Source of the DNA: Clostridioides sp. ES-S-0010-02
GTDB taxonomy: Bacteria; Bacillota; Clostridia; Peptostreptococcales; Peptostreptococcaceae
Length of the DNA: 64,000 nt
Assembly: GCA_020641055.1 (NCBI GenBank)
Contig: CP067345.1
Span: 861,317 to 925,316, forward strand
Direction: 5' to 3'
Numbering within the stretch: position 1 is the stretch's first letter; every line of letters begins with the position of its first letter. The notes under the pieces were generated by a model. The model ran no database searches, had not been told where the DNA came from, and worked only from the letters and a program-made list of their open reading frames with translations. The translations under genes were made by a program, and so were the position numbers. Positions 42,946-52,573 of this stretch are shown piece after piece.

Positions 42946-45678
42946 ATGAAAAATTTGAATCCATGTTTAAATGGAGAAAATATTATTATACCTGCTCTTA
43001 AAAATATCCTTATTGTTGATGATAATAAGGTCAATCGACAAATACTCAATAAAATTTTGAGTAGCCAATACAACATAATTGAAGCAGAAAATGGAGAAGT
43101 TGCATTATCTATTCTGCATCAAAATCATGAAAATATATCTGTAGTTTTGCTTGATATTATTATGCCTGTTTTAAATGGTTATGAGTTACTTAAACGAATG
43201 CATGAGGACATTTTTTTGTCTAAAATTCCTACTATTGTAACAAGTGGTCAAAATAGTGAAGATGCTGAGATTAAAGCCTTATCTTTAGGTGCAAATGATT
43301 ATATCATTAAGCCATATAAACCAGAGATTATCAAGCAGCGTGTCTCTAACACAATATATCTTAGAGAAACATCTGCATTTATAAACTTAGTACAAAACGA
43401 TTCGTTGACTAGCACATTTAGCAAAGAATATTTTTATATGTGTGTTGCAGAAACACTTCAAAGCAATCCACAAAAACAATACGATCTCATTTGTTTAGAT
43501 ATTGAACGATTCAAGCTGGTTAATGATATGTATGGTATTAAAGTCGGTGATGATCTGTTAAAGCATGTTGGAAAGACGCTCATTAGTATTGTCAATGAAT
43601 ATGGTATTTGTGGACGTATAGCAGCAGACGAATTTATTTGTTTAGTTCCTCATTGTGAAGAATATCAAAATGAATATTTTAAAAATATAACTGAAATGAT
43701 TAATGGTTTTTCTGATACAATAAAAATAAATTTAATTTTACGTTATGGAATTTACTGTATTGAAGATAGATCTACTCCTATCAATATTATGTGTGACAGA
43801 GCTAACCTAGCAAAAGAATCTATAAAAGGTAAATACGATACTTATTTTGCTTATTATGATGATAATATCAGACAAAAACTTTTAGATGAACAAATGATTG
43901 TTTCAGATATGAAAAATGCTTTGATAGAAAATCAATTCAAGGTATATTTTCAGCCTAAATATGATTTAAAGACACAAGAAATTGTAGGAGCTGAGGCATT
44001 AGTTCGCTGGATTCATCCTACCAAAGGTTTTATGCTTCCTAGTAATTTTATTCCCATTTTCGAAAAAAATGGATTTATTACTGATCTTGATATTTATGTA
44101 TGGGATCAATGTTGTCAAAAGATAAGAGCATGGATAGATCGGGGATACACTTCAATTCCAATTTCCATTAATGTATCTCGTGCTGACATTTATAATCCTA
44201 GTATAGTAGAAATTTTGATTTCTATGATTCAAAAATATAAGCTTAGTCCCAAAAATCTACATTTGGAAATCACAGAAACTGCTTATACTGAAAATCCAGA
44301 ACAACTGATTGAAGTAGTATTAAAACTGAAAAAGATAGGATTTATTATTGAGATGGATGATTTTGGAACAGGTTATTCCTCACTTAATATGCTCTCTGAG
44401 CTTCCAATTGATGTTTTAAAACTAGATATGCGATTTATTAAAAGAGAAGAAAAGAAAAATAATGACAGAAGTATTTTAAGTTTTATTATAAGTCTTGCAA
44501 AATGGATGGATTTAAAGGTTATAGCAGAAGGTGTAGAAACTGAAGTTCAAGTACAGCTTTTAAAAGCATTGAACTGTGAGTATGCACAAGGGTATTATTA
44601 CTCAAAGCCACTGCCACAGGAACAGTTTGAACAACATTTATTAAAATCTCATATACAAGTAGTGAATAAAAATAAAAAAGAATGTCAACATTTTGTTAAG
44701 AATTTTAAAGATAAAAAAAATATTATGCTTGTTTTAGATCCTGATTCTGTTGATTTTTCAAGGCTTAAAAAAGATTATAAATATCAATTTTTTGTAGAAC
44801 ATGTACATAGAGCATCTGATGCCATAGACTTTATTATCGAATTAGAAGAAAAAATTTCAGTTCTTATAGTAAGTATTTCTAAATATATCAGGCCTAAGCA
44901 AATGTTGCAAATACTTGATGTCTGCAAGAAAATCAATGTTACAGTAATCGTATTGTATGATAAGATATATGATAAAAAAAATAAAATCCTAAACATGGAT
45001 ATATATGACTATGTTGAAAGGCCATATGATTTACTACAGTTAAATCTACGTATTCAAAATGCTATTGCATTTGCTAAAATGAAAAAATTTGAATATGAAA
45101 AAGAAGTTAACTCAACTATTATAGAAATGAGAAAACGTGCTGAACATGATGCGTTGACAGGTCTATTAAACCGTGCTGAATATGAAGTACGAATTGATAA
45201 TTTTTTTCATAATAATTACAATCCAAGTGGTATTTTTGTAATATTAGATATAGACAATTTCAAGTCTATTAATGATACCTATGGACATGTAGTTGGCGAT
45301 AAGGTATTATACATGGTTGCTGAAATGATAAAACATATTTTTCCAGAAACAGATATCATTGGACGCATTGGTGGCGATGAATTTTCCTTGTTTATTCCCT
45401 ATACCATTCCATTTTTGCAATTGCAGGAAAAGATGATTCACATATGTAAACCTAATAATTTAGATGTCAATAATATCACTATTTCTTGTTCGGCAGGCGT
45501 TTGCCTTACTCCTGATTATGGTATTAATCGTAAAGAACTTTATAAAAATGCAGATATTGCACTTCTATTAGCAAAGCGACATGGTAAAAGCAAATTTGAA
45601 ATATTTAGTCAAGGTATGAAATTGCCAACACCTTCTTCTCTTGAAAACAAGAGCAAATACTTGCTGACAATGTTTTAG
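42946..45678 (+). CDS. Multidomain c-di-GMP protein: REC, degenerate GGDEF, EAL, pseudo-REC, GGDEF
   Basis: 910 residues without membrane segments. A receiver (about 18-135) has phospho-aspartate D70 in VVLLDIIMPV. The first GGDEF domain reads AADEF and is probably inactive as a cyclase. The EAL domain (about 315-560) keeps EALVRW, EITET, DDFGTGYSS and AEGVE, so phosphodiesterase activity is likely. A second receiver-like domain (about 580-690) lacks an acceptor aspartate. The last GGDEF domain (about 725-890) has intact GGDEF with no RxxD inhibitory site. It may make and break c-di-GMP under phosphorelay control. Seven GATC sites and many CGN arginine codons set it apart from neighbours. AAGGAG precedes the ATG. 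Confidence 0.9.
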   Translation: MKNLNPCLNGENIIIPALKNILIVDDNKVNRQILNKILSSQYNIIEAENGEVALSILHQNHENISVVLLDIIMPVLNGYELLKRMHEDIFLSKIPTIVTSGQNSEDAEIKALSLGANDYIIKPYKPEIIKQRVSNTIYLRETSAFINLVQNDSLTSTFSKEYFYMCVAETLQSNPQKQYDLICLDIERFKLVNDMYGIKVGDDLLKHVGKTLISIVNEYGICGRIAADEFICLVPHCEEYQNEYFKNITEMINGFSDTIKINLILRYGIYCIEDRSTPINIMCDRANLAKESIKGKYDTYFAYYDDNIRQKLLDEQMIVSDMKNALIENQFKVYFQPKYDLKTQEIVGAEALVRWIHPTKGFMLPSNFIPIFEKNGFITDLDIYVWDQCCQKIRAWIDRGYTSIPISINVSRADIYNPSIVEILISMIQKYKLSPKNLHLEITETAYTENPEQLIEVVLKLKKIGFIIEMDDFGTGYSSLNMLSELPIDVLKLDMRFIKREEKKNNDRSILSFIISLAKWMDLKVIAEGVETEVQVQLLKALNCEYAQGYYYSKPLPQEQFEQHLLKSHIQVVNKNKKECQHFVKNFKDKKNIMLVLDPDSVDFSRLKKDYKYQFFVEHVHRASDAIDFIIELEEKISVLIVSISKYIRPKQMLQILDVCKKINVTVIVLYDKIYDKKNKILNMDIYDYVERPYDLLQLNLRIQNAIAFAKMKKFEYEKEVNSTIIEMRKRAEHDALTGLLNRAEYEVRIDNFFHNNYNPSGIFVILDIDNFKSINDTYGHVVGDKVLYMVAEMIKHIFPETDIIGRIGGDEFSLFIPYTIPFLQLQEKMIHICKPNNLDVNNITISCSAGVCLTPDYGINRKELYKNADIALLLAKRHGKSKFEIFSQGMKLPTPSSLENKSKYLLTMF

Positions 45679-46029
45679 ATGTTATATTTGCTTGTGATGC
45701 TATAAACAATAAAGTCATTTATATCAATGAAACAGCGTGTAAACTGATTGGAAAAGATAAAGAGAGTTTTATAGGTCAAAAATGTTACCAATTATTTTGC
45801 TATCAATATTGCAACTGTGATATTGTGAATATCTTAATCAAAGGTTTGATTTTTATGAGGAAATTAGAACTATTATCACACTTATGAATATACCAAAGAA
45901 TAAAAATTATAAAAGAGAAATATAAGCTTGGTATATGAATTTCAATTTGAGAAATCAGATATAATAGATTTGTTTAAAGAATTGTCTAAGGAGATAAAAT
46001 GGTATGAATATAGAAGAGGAAAAAAATAA
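45666..46029 (+). pseudogene. Frameshifted PAS-like tail of the REC-GGDEF-EAL protein
   Basis: After the stop of the previous gene, coding-like sequence continues in three successive frames. From 45666 it reads ADNVLDVIFACDAINNKVIY and GQKCYQLFCYQYC, a cysteine-rich PAS pattern. From 45836 it reads NQRFDFYEEIRTIITLMN. From 45913 it runs through SLVYEFQFEKSDIIDLFKEL to a stop at 46027-46029, overlapping the next gene's start. A lost base around 45650-45675 would explain why the upstream protein ends abruptly after its GGDEF domain. So the ancestral protein was about 115 residues longer. Sequencing error is possible but would need three events. Confidence 0.7.
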
Positions 46030-49000
46030 CTTAATAGATGATAGTCAATATCAACTTGAACTATATCGTTCATCAAGCTTGGGTGGAGTTTATACTGTCA
46101 AAATGGATGATAAGTTTACTTTATTATATGGAAATGACCTGTACTTTCAGCTACATGGATATCAGAAGGAAAAATTACTAAATAAAAGCTGTACCATTTT
46201 TATTCATCCAGAAGACCTTAAAAATGTGCAAGAGGCTCTTTTTAAGGCAAAGAAAGCGAATAGTAAAACAGCTGAATGGGAAATGCGTATTTTGACTGGT
46301 GATGGAAAAATTAAGCATACACTTGTAAGTGGACGTTTTAATATTCGAAATTATGAGAAAGTATTTGATGGCTACATTACTGATATCACAAAGCAAAAAC
46401 AAATGGAGGAGAAGATATTACAGTTAACCGAAATTGAAACAGATCTACGTAAGCAAATAGATCTTTATCGTACTACAGATCTTGGTGGTGTTTTCACTGT
46501 AGTAGTAGATGAAAATTTCACACTACTTTATGGAAATGATAAGTACTATAAAATACATGAATATACAAAAGAGAGCATGCTAGAACGTATTCACAATCAT
46601 TGTTCAGAATATGTTCATCCTTATGACTTACCTATAGTGCATGAGATTATTCACACTGCATTAAACTCTGGGAAAGATTACGTGGAGTGGGACATGCGTG
46701 TTATAACTGGCAATGGAAATATTCGATATATTCTTTGTAGTGGTGTATTTGATAATAAAGATGGAGTAACTCTTATGAATGGTGTAGTAATGGATATTAC
46801 CAAACAAAAAAGGATCGAACAAGCATTGCGTGAGAGTGAAGAGAAATTTAGGATTGCAACTGAAAATTCTGATGTAGCGTTTTGGTCATACAATTTTGAG
46901 AAAAAAGAAATTTTCCAAACACAATCATCAAAATTTATGCATGGATATGACAACATTGTAAAAAATGTGCCTGAATCACTAGTTGAAGAGGGCTATATTC
47001 GTAGCGATTCTATCAAAGAATATTTAGAAATGTACTATAAAATGAGAAATGGAGCCAAAACTGTTTCTGGTGAATTTTGGATGAAGAATTTAGATACTAA
47101 TGGATGGTGGTGTGAACATATAGACTATACTACTGTTTTTGATGAAACTGGAAAACCAGTTTATGCCCACGCCATAGGTAAAGATGTTACCACTAAAAAA
47201 CTTGCAGAAAGTCGCTATAATGAGGAAATTTCATACAAAAATGCACTTATATCTGAAGATATAGTTGCAAGTATGCGTGTTGACCTTACATCTGGTTTGG
47301 TAGAGGAAGTCGATTCACCATATGAGGAAATAATTGAAAATTATTTTGGAAAAAACTATAGTGAGTGTGTTGCTATCTTGTCTGATTTACTTATTAATGA
47401 TGAACAGAAAAACGATTTTTTATCATCAATGCAGACAGATATTTTGGTTGAAGATTTTAAAAATGGAGAGACCAAAAAAAATTTCCATGTACAACGTAAA
47501 ATGCCAGATAATACATATCGTTGGGTGTCTACTACCATTAAACTCTTTCAAAAACCAAATAGTGACCATATTGTTGGTTTTCTATATAGTTATGATATTA
47601 ATAATGAAATACTATTTCATCAAATTATGGATCTAATTTCACATACCAACTATGATTTTGTAGGTTACATCAATGCGATTAATGCTAGTTATATTTTATT
47701 CGCTGATAATGGTAAAAAAGTTTTATCCAAGAACACGAAAAAAAGTTATGAAAGTACTATTTCTGAATACTTTTCAAAATATTTAGATAGAAAACAGCAT
47801 GATGAAATAATAAATAAACTATTACTTTCTGTTGTTACAAAAGAACTAGAGACTAAAAATGTTTATACTATTGAATATACTATTAAGGTTGAAAATGGTG
47901 TAGAGAAAAGAAAACAATTAAAATTTGCCTATATTGATAAACAAGCACAAACGCTTTTTTACACGCAAAGTGACATTACTGAGATTATAAATAATGAAAA
48001 GAAGCATCAAGAAATTCTTCATGATGCTTTGGTAGCAGCAAAACAGGCAAATAAAGCAAAAACTGAATTTTTATCCCATATGAGCCATGAAATACGCACT
48101 CCTATGAATGCAATTATTGGTATGTCTACATTGGCTGCACAGGTTGTCAATGATACTGAACAGGTTTCTGATTGTTTATCTAAGATAGGTATTTCAGCAC
48201 GTTTTCTACTGTCATTGATTAATGATATTCTGGATATGAGTCGTATTGAAAGTGGTAAGCTTTCTGTAAAACAAGAAAAAATACCATTTGAAGAATTTAT
48301 AAATGGTATTAACGCCATAAGCTATACGCAGGCACAAGATAAAGGTGTTGATTATGATGCTATTGTTACAAGCTTTACCGAAAATTACTATATTGGTGAT
48401 GCCATGAAACTTCAACAGGTATTGGTTAATATTATCAGTAATGCAATCAAATTTACACCAAAAGGTGGTAAAGTACAGTTTATTATAAGTCAAGAAAAAC
48501 AAACCAAGGATTTTGCAAACATGAAATTTATTATTAATGACACAGGTGTAGGTATTAGTGAAGATTTTATCAATCATATTTTTGAGCCATTTACACAACA
48601 GCATATGGGTTCTACAGCCATGTATGGTGGAACTGGATTAGGTCTTGCTATTTGCAAACACCTTGTAGAACTAATGGGTGGAGAAATCAGTGTAAATAGT
48701 ATTGAGGGAGTTGGTAGTGAATTTGTAATTGAACTAAAGTTAGGAGTGAGCGAAGAGAGTCATAAAAAATCCATAAAAAAATCTCAAGTTCACTTTAATA
48801 AAATGAAGGCACTTATTGTAGATGATGATATTATCATCTGTCGACATACAGAGCAAATTTTAGAAGATATGGGTTTAAAAGCAGATTATGTAGATTCAGG
48901 GATGAGTGCCATTAAACGAGTGCAAGAACTTTGGAATAAAGATGTATATTATGATATTATATTAGTTGACTGGAAGATGCCTAATATGGATGGGATTGAG

Positions 49001-49612
49001 ACAACTCGCGCATTAAGAAAAATTGTAGGTCAAAATGTTACTATAATCATCATGACAGCTTATGATTGGCTTTCAATAGAAAAAGAAGCAAAAAGTGCAG
49101 GAGTTAATATGCTGATTAGTAAGCCATTATTTCGTGATTCTATTTCATCTGCATTTGAAAAAATATATATGAAAAAAGATGAAGAAATTGTGCCACCAAA
49201 TGAATGTGTATATGATTTTACTGGTAAACGAGTATTGCTTGTAGAAGATCATATGCTAAATATTGAGGTAGCCAAACGATTACTTAATTCTAAAAATTTA
49301 GAAGTTGATGTTGCAGAAAACGGATTGCTTGGTATTGAGGCATTTGCTTCTGCACCAGCAGGATACTATGATGCTATCCTTATGGATATACGTATGCCAG
49401 TTATGGATGGACTTTTAGCTGCAAAATCTATTCGTCAAATGCGTAAGAAAAATGCAGCAACTATTCCTATAATTGCCATGACTGCTAATGCTTTTGATGA
49501 AGATATAGAGAAAACAAAGGAAGCAGGAATGAATGCCCATATTGCTAAACCTGTAGAGCCAAAGAAATTATTCAGTACCATAAATAATTTCTTTTCTTGT
49601 GAGAATAAATAA
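46004..49612 (+). CDS. Large hybrid sensor histidine kinase (PAS repeats, HisKA, HATPase, two receivers)
   Basis: 1202 residues, no membrane helices. Two closely related N-terminal PAS domains (about 20-130 and 150-265; both carry LGGV followed by FTLLYGND) look like an internal duplication. A third PAS (about 280-400) and two less clear sensor domains follow. HisKA has H695 in SHMSHEIRTPMNA; HATPase has NIISNAIKFTP and GGTGLGLAICKHLVELMGG. Two receivers follow with D989 in LVDWKMPNMDG and D1128 in LMDIRMPVMDG. A separate Hpt protein is encoded next, so this is a multistep phosphorelay, and the receiver of the c-di-GMP protein upstream is a plausible final target. Six GATC sites lie in this gene. 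Confidence 0.9.
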   Translation: MNIEEEKNNLIDDSQYQLELYRSSSLGGVYTVKMDDKFTLLYGNDLYFQLHGYQKEKLLNKSCTIFIHPEDLKNVQEALFKAKKANSKTAEWEMRILTGDGKIKHTLVSGRFNIRNYEKVFDGYITDITKQKQMEEKILQLTEIETDLRKQIDLYRTTDLGGVFTVVVDENFTLLYGNDKYYKIHEYTKESMLERIHNHCSEYVHPYDLPIVHEIIHTALNSGKDYVEWDMRVITGNGNIRYILCSGVFDNKDGVTLMNGVVMDITKQKRIEQALRESEEKFRIATENSDVAFWSYNFEKKEIFQTQSSKFMHGYDNIVKNVPESLVEEGYIRSDSIKEYLEMYYKMRNGAKTVSGEFWMKNLDTNGWWCEHIDYTTVFDETGKPVYAHAIGKDVTTKKLAESRYNEEISYKNALISEDIVASMRVDLTSGLVEEVDSPYEEIIENYFGKNYSECVAILSDLLINDEQKNDFLSSMQTDILVEDFKNGETKKNFHVQRKMPDNTYRWVSTTIKLFQKPNSDHIVGFLYSYDINNEILFHQIMDLISHTNYDFVGYINAINASYILFADNGKKVLSKNTKKSYESTISEYFSKYLDRKQHDEIINKLLLSVVTKELETKNVYTIEYTIKVENGVEKRKQLKFAYIDKQAQTLFYTQSDITEIINNEKKHQEILHDALVAAKQANKAKTEFLSHMSHEIRTPMNAIIGMSTLAAQVVNDTEQVSDCLSKIGISARFLLSLINDILDMSRIESGKLSVKQEKIPFEEFINGINAISYTQAQDKGVDYDAIVTSFTENYYIGDAMKLQQVLVNIISNAIKFTPKGGKVQFIISQEKQTKDFANMKFIINDTGVGISEDFINHIFEPFTQQHMGSTAMYGGTGLGLAICKHLVELMGGEISVNSIEGVGSEFVIELKLGVSEESHKKSIKKSQVHFNKMKALIVDDDIIICRHTEQILEDMGLKADYVDSGMSAIKRVQELWNKDVYYDIILVDWKMPNMDGIETTRALRKIVGQNVTIIIMTAYDWLSIEKEAKSAGVNMLISKPLFRDSISSAFEKIYMKKDEEIVPPNECVYDFTGKRVLLVEDHMLNIEVAKRLLNSKNLEVDVAENGLLGIEAFASAPAGYYDAILMDIRMPVMDGLLAAKSIRQMRKKNAATIPIIAMTANAFDEDIEKTKEAGMNAHIAKPVEPKKLFSTINNFFSCENK

Positions 49613-49719
49613 TAAATTGAGAGTTAACTAAGTTTATACAAGAAGAAGGATAAGAATAATATCGTGGTTTGGAGATGATGAGTAATATATATAATCTTAC
49701 TTAGATAAAGGAGTGTATA

Positions 49720-50088
49720 ATGATAATGAGTATGTTTATAGATAAACTTTCAACATATGGTGTAAATATTGAAAAGGTCATGGAACGATTTGTAAATGAC
49801 GAGAACTTATACTACACTTGTCTCTTGTCTTTTATAGAAGATACCTCTTTTGACAAACTTGGTGAGGCAATAGAAAATAGAGATTTCAGCTATGCTTTTG
49901 AGCAATCTCATACCCTAAAGGGTGTGTCTGGTAATCTAGGACTTACAGGAATTTTTAAATCTGTATGTATAATTGTAGAGTCTCTAAGACACAATGAATA
50001 CGATAATCTACAACAACTTTTCCAAATTGTTCTTGCAGAAAAAGAAAAGTTAGAACAACTATTAAGTACCCTTATAGTAGACAGTTAA
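49720..50088 (+). CDS. Histidine phosphotransfer (Hpt) protein
   Basis: 122 residues, all helical by appearance. The phospho-histidine is H64 in EQSHTLKGVSGNLGL, the standard Hpt motif. It should shuttle phosphate between the receivers of the hybrid kinase just upstream and a response regulator, most likely the REC-GGDEF-EAL protein of the same block. AAAGGAG precedes the ATG; a second in-frame ATG two codons later is possible. It has no GATC sites, but it is short, so this does not exclude shared ancestry with the block. Confidence 0.88.
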   Translation: MIMSMFIDKLSTYGVNIEKVMERFVNDENLYYTCLLSFIEDTSFDKLGEAIENRDFSYAFEQSHTLKGVSGNLGLTGIFKSVCIIVESLRHNEYDNLQQLFQIVLAEKEKLEQLLSTLIVDS

Positions 50089-50307
50089 AATAATAAAATT
50101 GATACTATGAGGGTATTAAATTTTTATGTCAATAAAATCTAAAATAAACCTTGAGGTAAAAACTAAATCAGTTGAAAATAATGATAATTACCAATTGAGT
50201 TCATTTAAATATAAAGTTTTATATTAACTAAGTTATATCTAAATAAAATATACTTGCACTATAAATATGACAAAAAATCAATATAAAAATGAGGTGAAAT
50301 AAAATTT

Positions 50308-50736
50308 ATGATAAGAAAATCAAATGATAAAGACATAAGTAAAATCATGGAAATATGGGAAGAAAGCACAATCAAAGCACATGACTTTATAAGTAAAGAA
50401 TACTGGAAAAATAACTATAATACTGTCAAAAGTGAATATATACCCATATCAGATACATTTGTATATGATGATGGCGAAAAAATAAAAGGATTTATAAGCA
50501 TAATAGAAAAAAGCTTTATAGGGGCCTTATTCATAAACTCAAACTATCAAAGTCTAGGAATAGGAAGTAAACTCTTAGACTATGCAACTAAAGAATATAA
50601 AAATTTAAACCTAGCAGTATACAAAGACAATAAAAAAGCAGTTGTATTTTATAATAAAAAAGGATTTAATATAATAAAAGAGCAAATAAATGAAGACTCA
50701 GGATTTAAAGAATACATAATGGAATATAGTAAATAA
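50308..50736 (+). CDS. GNAT family N-acetyltransferase
   Basis: 142 residues. The acetyl-CoA-binding motif A is visible as LFINSNYQSLGIGSKLLDYA (Q-x-x-G-I-G), followed by NLAVYKDNKKAVVFYNKKGF, the usual motif B with an FYxKxGF ending. The opening IRKSNDKDISKIMEIWEEST is like YjaB/YjdJ-type proteins. The acceptor is unknown. GAGGTGA precedes the ATG. It stands alone after the signalling block; AT-rich spacers on both sides carry no site I can name. Confidence 0.87.
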   Translation: MIRKSNDKDISKIMEIWEESTIKAHDFISKEYWKNNYNTVKSEYIPISDTFVYDDGEKIKGFISIIEKSFIGALFINSNYQSLGIGSKLLDYATKEYKNLNLAVYKDNKKAVVFYNKKGFNIIKEQINEDSGFKEYIMEYSK

Positions 50737-50923
50737 CATTAATATATTCTATTAGAAGAATAATAAATGTATTTGTTATTCAGTTAGTATATTTGTAAAA
50801 ATAATTTTTTAAATTATAAATTATATGTACTTGAGATATTAAAAATATAATGATATGGGAGGATAAAGTGAGGATAAAGTAATGAATAAAAGAGCATTTA
50901 TGCATTATATTAGAATAAGAGGA

Positions 50924-51018
50924 TAGCGCACAAGTTGTGGCTATTTTACAAAAACCTATAACATGATTTTATATAAGATAGAAAAATATACCTTATATAA
51001 GTAGCCATAATTTCGTGC
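50924..51018. repeat. Nested imperfect inverted repeat
   Basis: An outer arm AGCGCACAAGTTGTGGCTA (50924-50942) pairs imperfectly with TAGCCATAATTTCGTGCT (51001-51018), and an inner arm TTATATAAG (near 50970) pairs with CTTATATAA (50991-50999). The whole 95-base element could fold as a long hairpin. It abuts the broken RlmA gene and may be a small mobile or structural element, or a scar of the event that broke the gene. Confidence 0.45.
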
Positions 51019-51576
51019 TGTTTAAATTGAATAGTAATACTAAAACTATTTATGATAAAGAATTATTTGAATCAAGACATGAAATATATAATTCTAAAGT
51101 ATATGATAATTTAATAGAAGAAATAAAGTATGTAATGCATAACCACATTTTAGATGCTAGATGTGGAGAAGGATATTTCTTAAATAAATTATATGAAGAT
51201 AAAAATATTAAATATAATTTCTCCTGCAAATTATAAGGAATTTACAAGGGTTTTAACTGATGATGGGATAATAGCAAAGATTGTTCCAAAATCAAATTAT
51301 TTAAAAGAAATAAGGACAAGTATACATGGAAATATAAAGAATAATGATTATGACAATAAAAACATTGTAGCTGTATTTAAAAAACATCTAAATGTGGTTT
51401 ATGAAAATAGAATCAATTATAAAACTGATATAAGTGTGTTAAATTTAATGAATTTAGTCAAAATGACTCCTTTAACATCAACATTAGATGAAGAAGAGAT
51501 TTTAAGGTTGATAAAGTCAGGGATATCTAATATAACAATTGATTTAAGAGTTATGGTCGGTACATTAAAGAGATAG
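51015..51576 (+). pseudogene. Broken RlmA-type 23S rRNA (guanine-N1) methyltransferase
   Basis: Two pieces in different frames. The first (51015-51236) reads TIYDKELFESRHEIYN and HILDARCGEGYFLNKLYED, the methyltransferase motif I region. The second (from about 51205) reads ISPANYKEFTRVLTDDGIIA, the motif typical of RlmA after the active-site region, and ends normally at 51576. The part between motif I and the PANYxEF segment is missing, and no zinc-binding N-terminus (C-x2-C) is seen upstream, so about half of a ~270-residue gene has been lost. The inverted repeat at 50924 lies where the 5' part should be. Confidence 0.7.
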
Positions 51577-51616
51577 AAAATAAAATTTGTCCAAAATTAA
51601 TAAAAATTATATTACT

Positions 51617-51668
51617 AAAAATTGCTATGAAATTAGTCTAATAATATCTAATTTCATAGCAATTTTAA
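51617..51668. terminator. Strong hairpin between the rlmA remnant and the zinc-ribbon gene
   Basis: AAAATTGCTATGAAATTAG (51617-51635) pairs perfectly over 19 bases with CTAATTTCATAGCAATTTT (51648-51666). Genes on both sides converge, so it can act bidirectionally. Confidence 0.88.
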
Positions 51669-51793
51669 TTACCATTAAAGTGTCTATGCAAAAAGCATTT
51701 AAATTATATCTCCAAATATGTCCACAAAAATTTCTATAATAATATTTAATAACATAGTATTCTTATTTGAAATTATTTTTAAAATATAAAATA

Positions 51794-52573
51794 TTAAAGC
51801 TTAAAATATTCTCGTTGAGAAGAATCTATTTCAGAACCACAATTGCTACAACAATAAGACGTTGAAACATACCCAAATTCTTCAGTATTCTCATTAAACT
51901 CCATTTTTTTCTTTGCAATAATTCCTACTTTAGTTAAGCTAGAACCACAATTATCACAGTTTTGAATTTTACATATACTATACAATTTGTCAGTAGTTAC
52001 ATTCTCTATTAATTTATCACAATTACAACATTTAATAGAAGAAATCTCATTAGATACTTCAATCGGTTCAGCATCTTGAAAAGAAAATTTATATGTTATA
52101 TCATTTGACACTCTATAGCCTGTATCAAAAATATTTGTATTACAATTTGGACACATATATTTTGGAATATATACATCTTTTTTTTCAAAAGTGTCCTTTT
52201 CAGTATTGCGATTTGAATCATCTAAAGAGGAGTTTTCACCTATGGTATATTTTTTATTTAAGTTTAAAAGGTAATTGTAAATCTTTTTATCTTTCTTTTG
52301 TTTTGCTGTGTATAAAAAATGACTCATTATATCTGGATAGTCTTTATTTTTTGATGGCATATTTAAATCTATATAATTGTTTTCAATTGCAAAAGATAGT
52401 ATATTGTAATAATCATATTTTACTGCAAAAAATAATAACATTTCATCAAAAACTTTATCTACTATCTTATCAGAAATACTTATCCAAAAATCTGGGGATT
52501 CTAGATAAACTTTTTTACTAAGTTCATCTAGTTCTTTATCTATGTTGTTTAATTGATTTTCATTAGTTTTCAT
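51794..52573 (-). CDS. Zinc-ribbon protein with helical N-terminal region
   Basis: 259 residues. The first ~115 are helical with ankyrin-like spacing (YYNILSFAIENNYIDLNMPS). The last ~125 hold four CxxC-type pairs (MCPNCNTNIF, IKCCNCDKL, NCDNCGSSL, CCSNCGSEI), consistent with two or more zinc ribbons. I do not recognise a named family or function; it may bind nucleic acid or protein. AAGGAAGTG lies before the ATG. It is monocistronic and convergent with the rlmA remnant. A structural metal-binding role is what the sequence supports, no more. Confidence 0.7.
   Translation of the reverse strand: MKTNENQLNNIDKELDELSKKVYLESPDFWISISDKIVDKVFDEMLLFFAVKYDYYNILSFAIENNYIDLNMPSKNKDYPDIMSHFLYTAKQKKDKKIYNYLLNLNKKYTIGENSSLDDSNRNTEKDTFEKKDVYIPKYMCPNCNTNIFDTGYRVSNDITYKFSFQDAEPIEVSNEISSIKCCNCDKLIENVTTDKLYSICKIQNCDNCGSSLTKVGIIAKKKMEFNENTEEFGYVSTSYCCSNCGSEIDSSQREYFKL

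Noticed and set aside
48212-48604. A 130-codon open frame opposite the hybrid kinase
   Set aside because: It lies over HisKA/HATPase motifs that are clearly coding on the other strand; composition is that of a shadow frame.
42150-50088. Prophage or conjugative element carrying the signalling genes
   Set aside because: No integrase, relaxase, transposase, direct repeats or tRNA attachment site was seen at either edge; transfer is supported by composition only.
52093-52521. A 142-codon open frame opposite the zinc-ribbon gene
   Set aside because: Very rich in Leu, Tyr and Phe, as expected for the reverse complement of a Lys/Asn/Glu-rich gene; no start signal.
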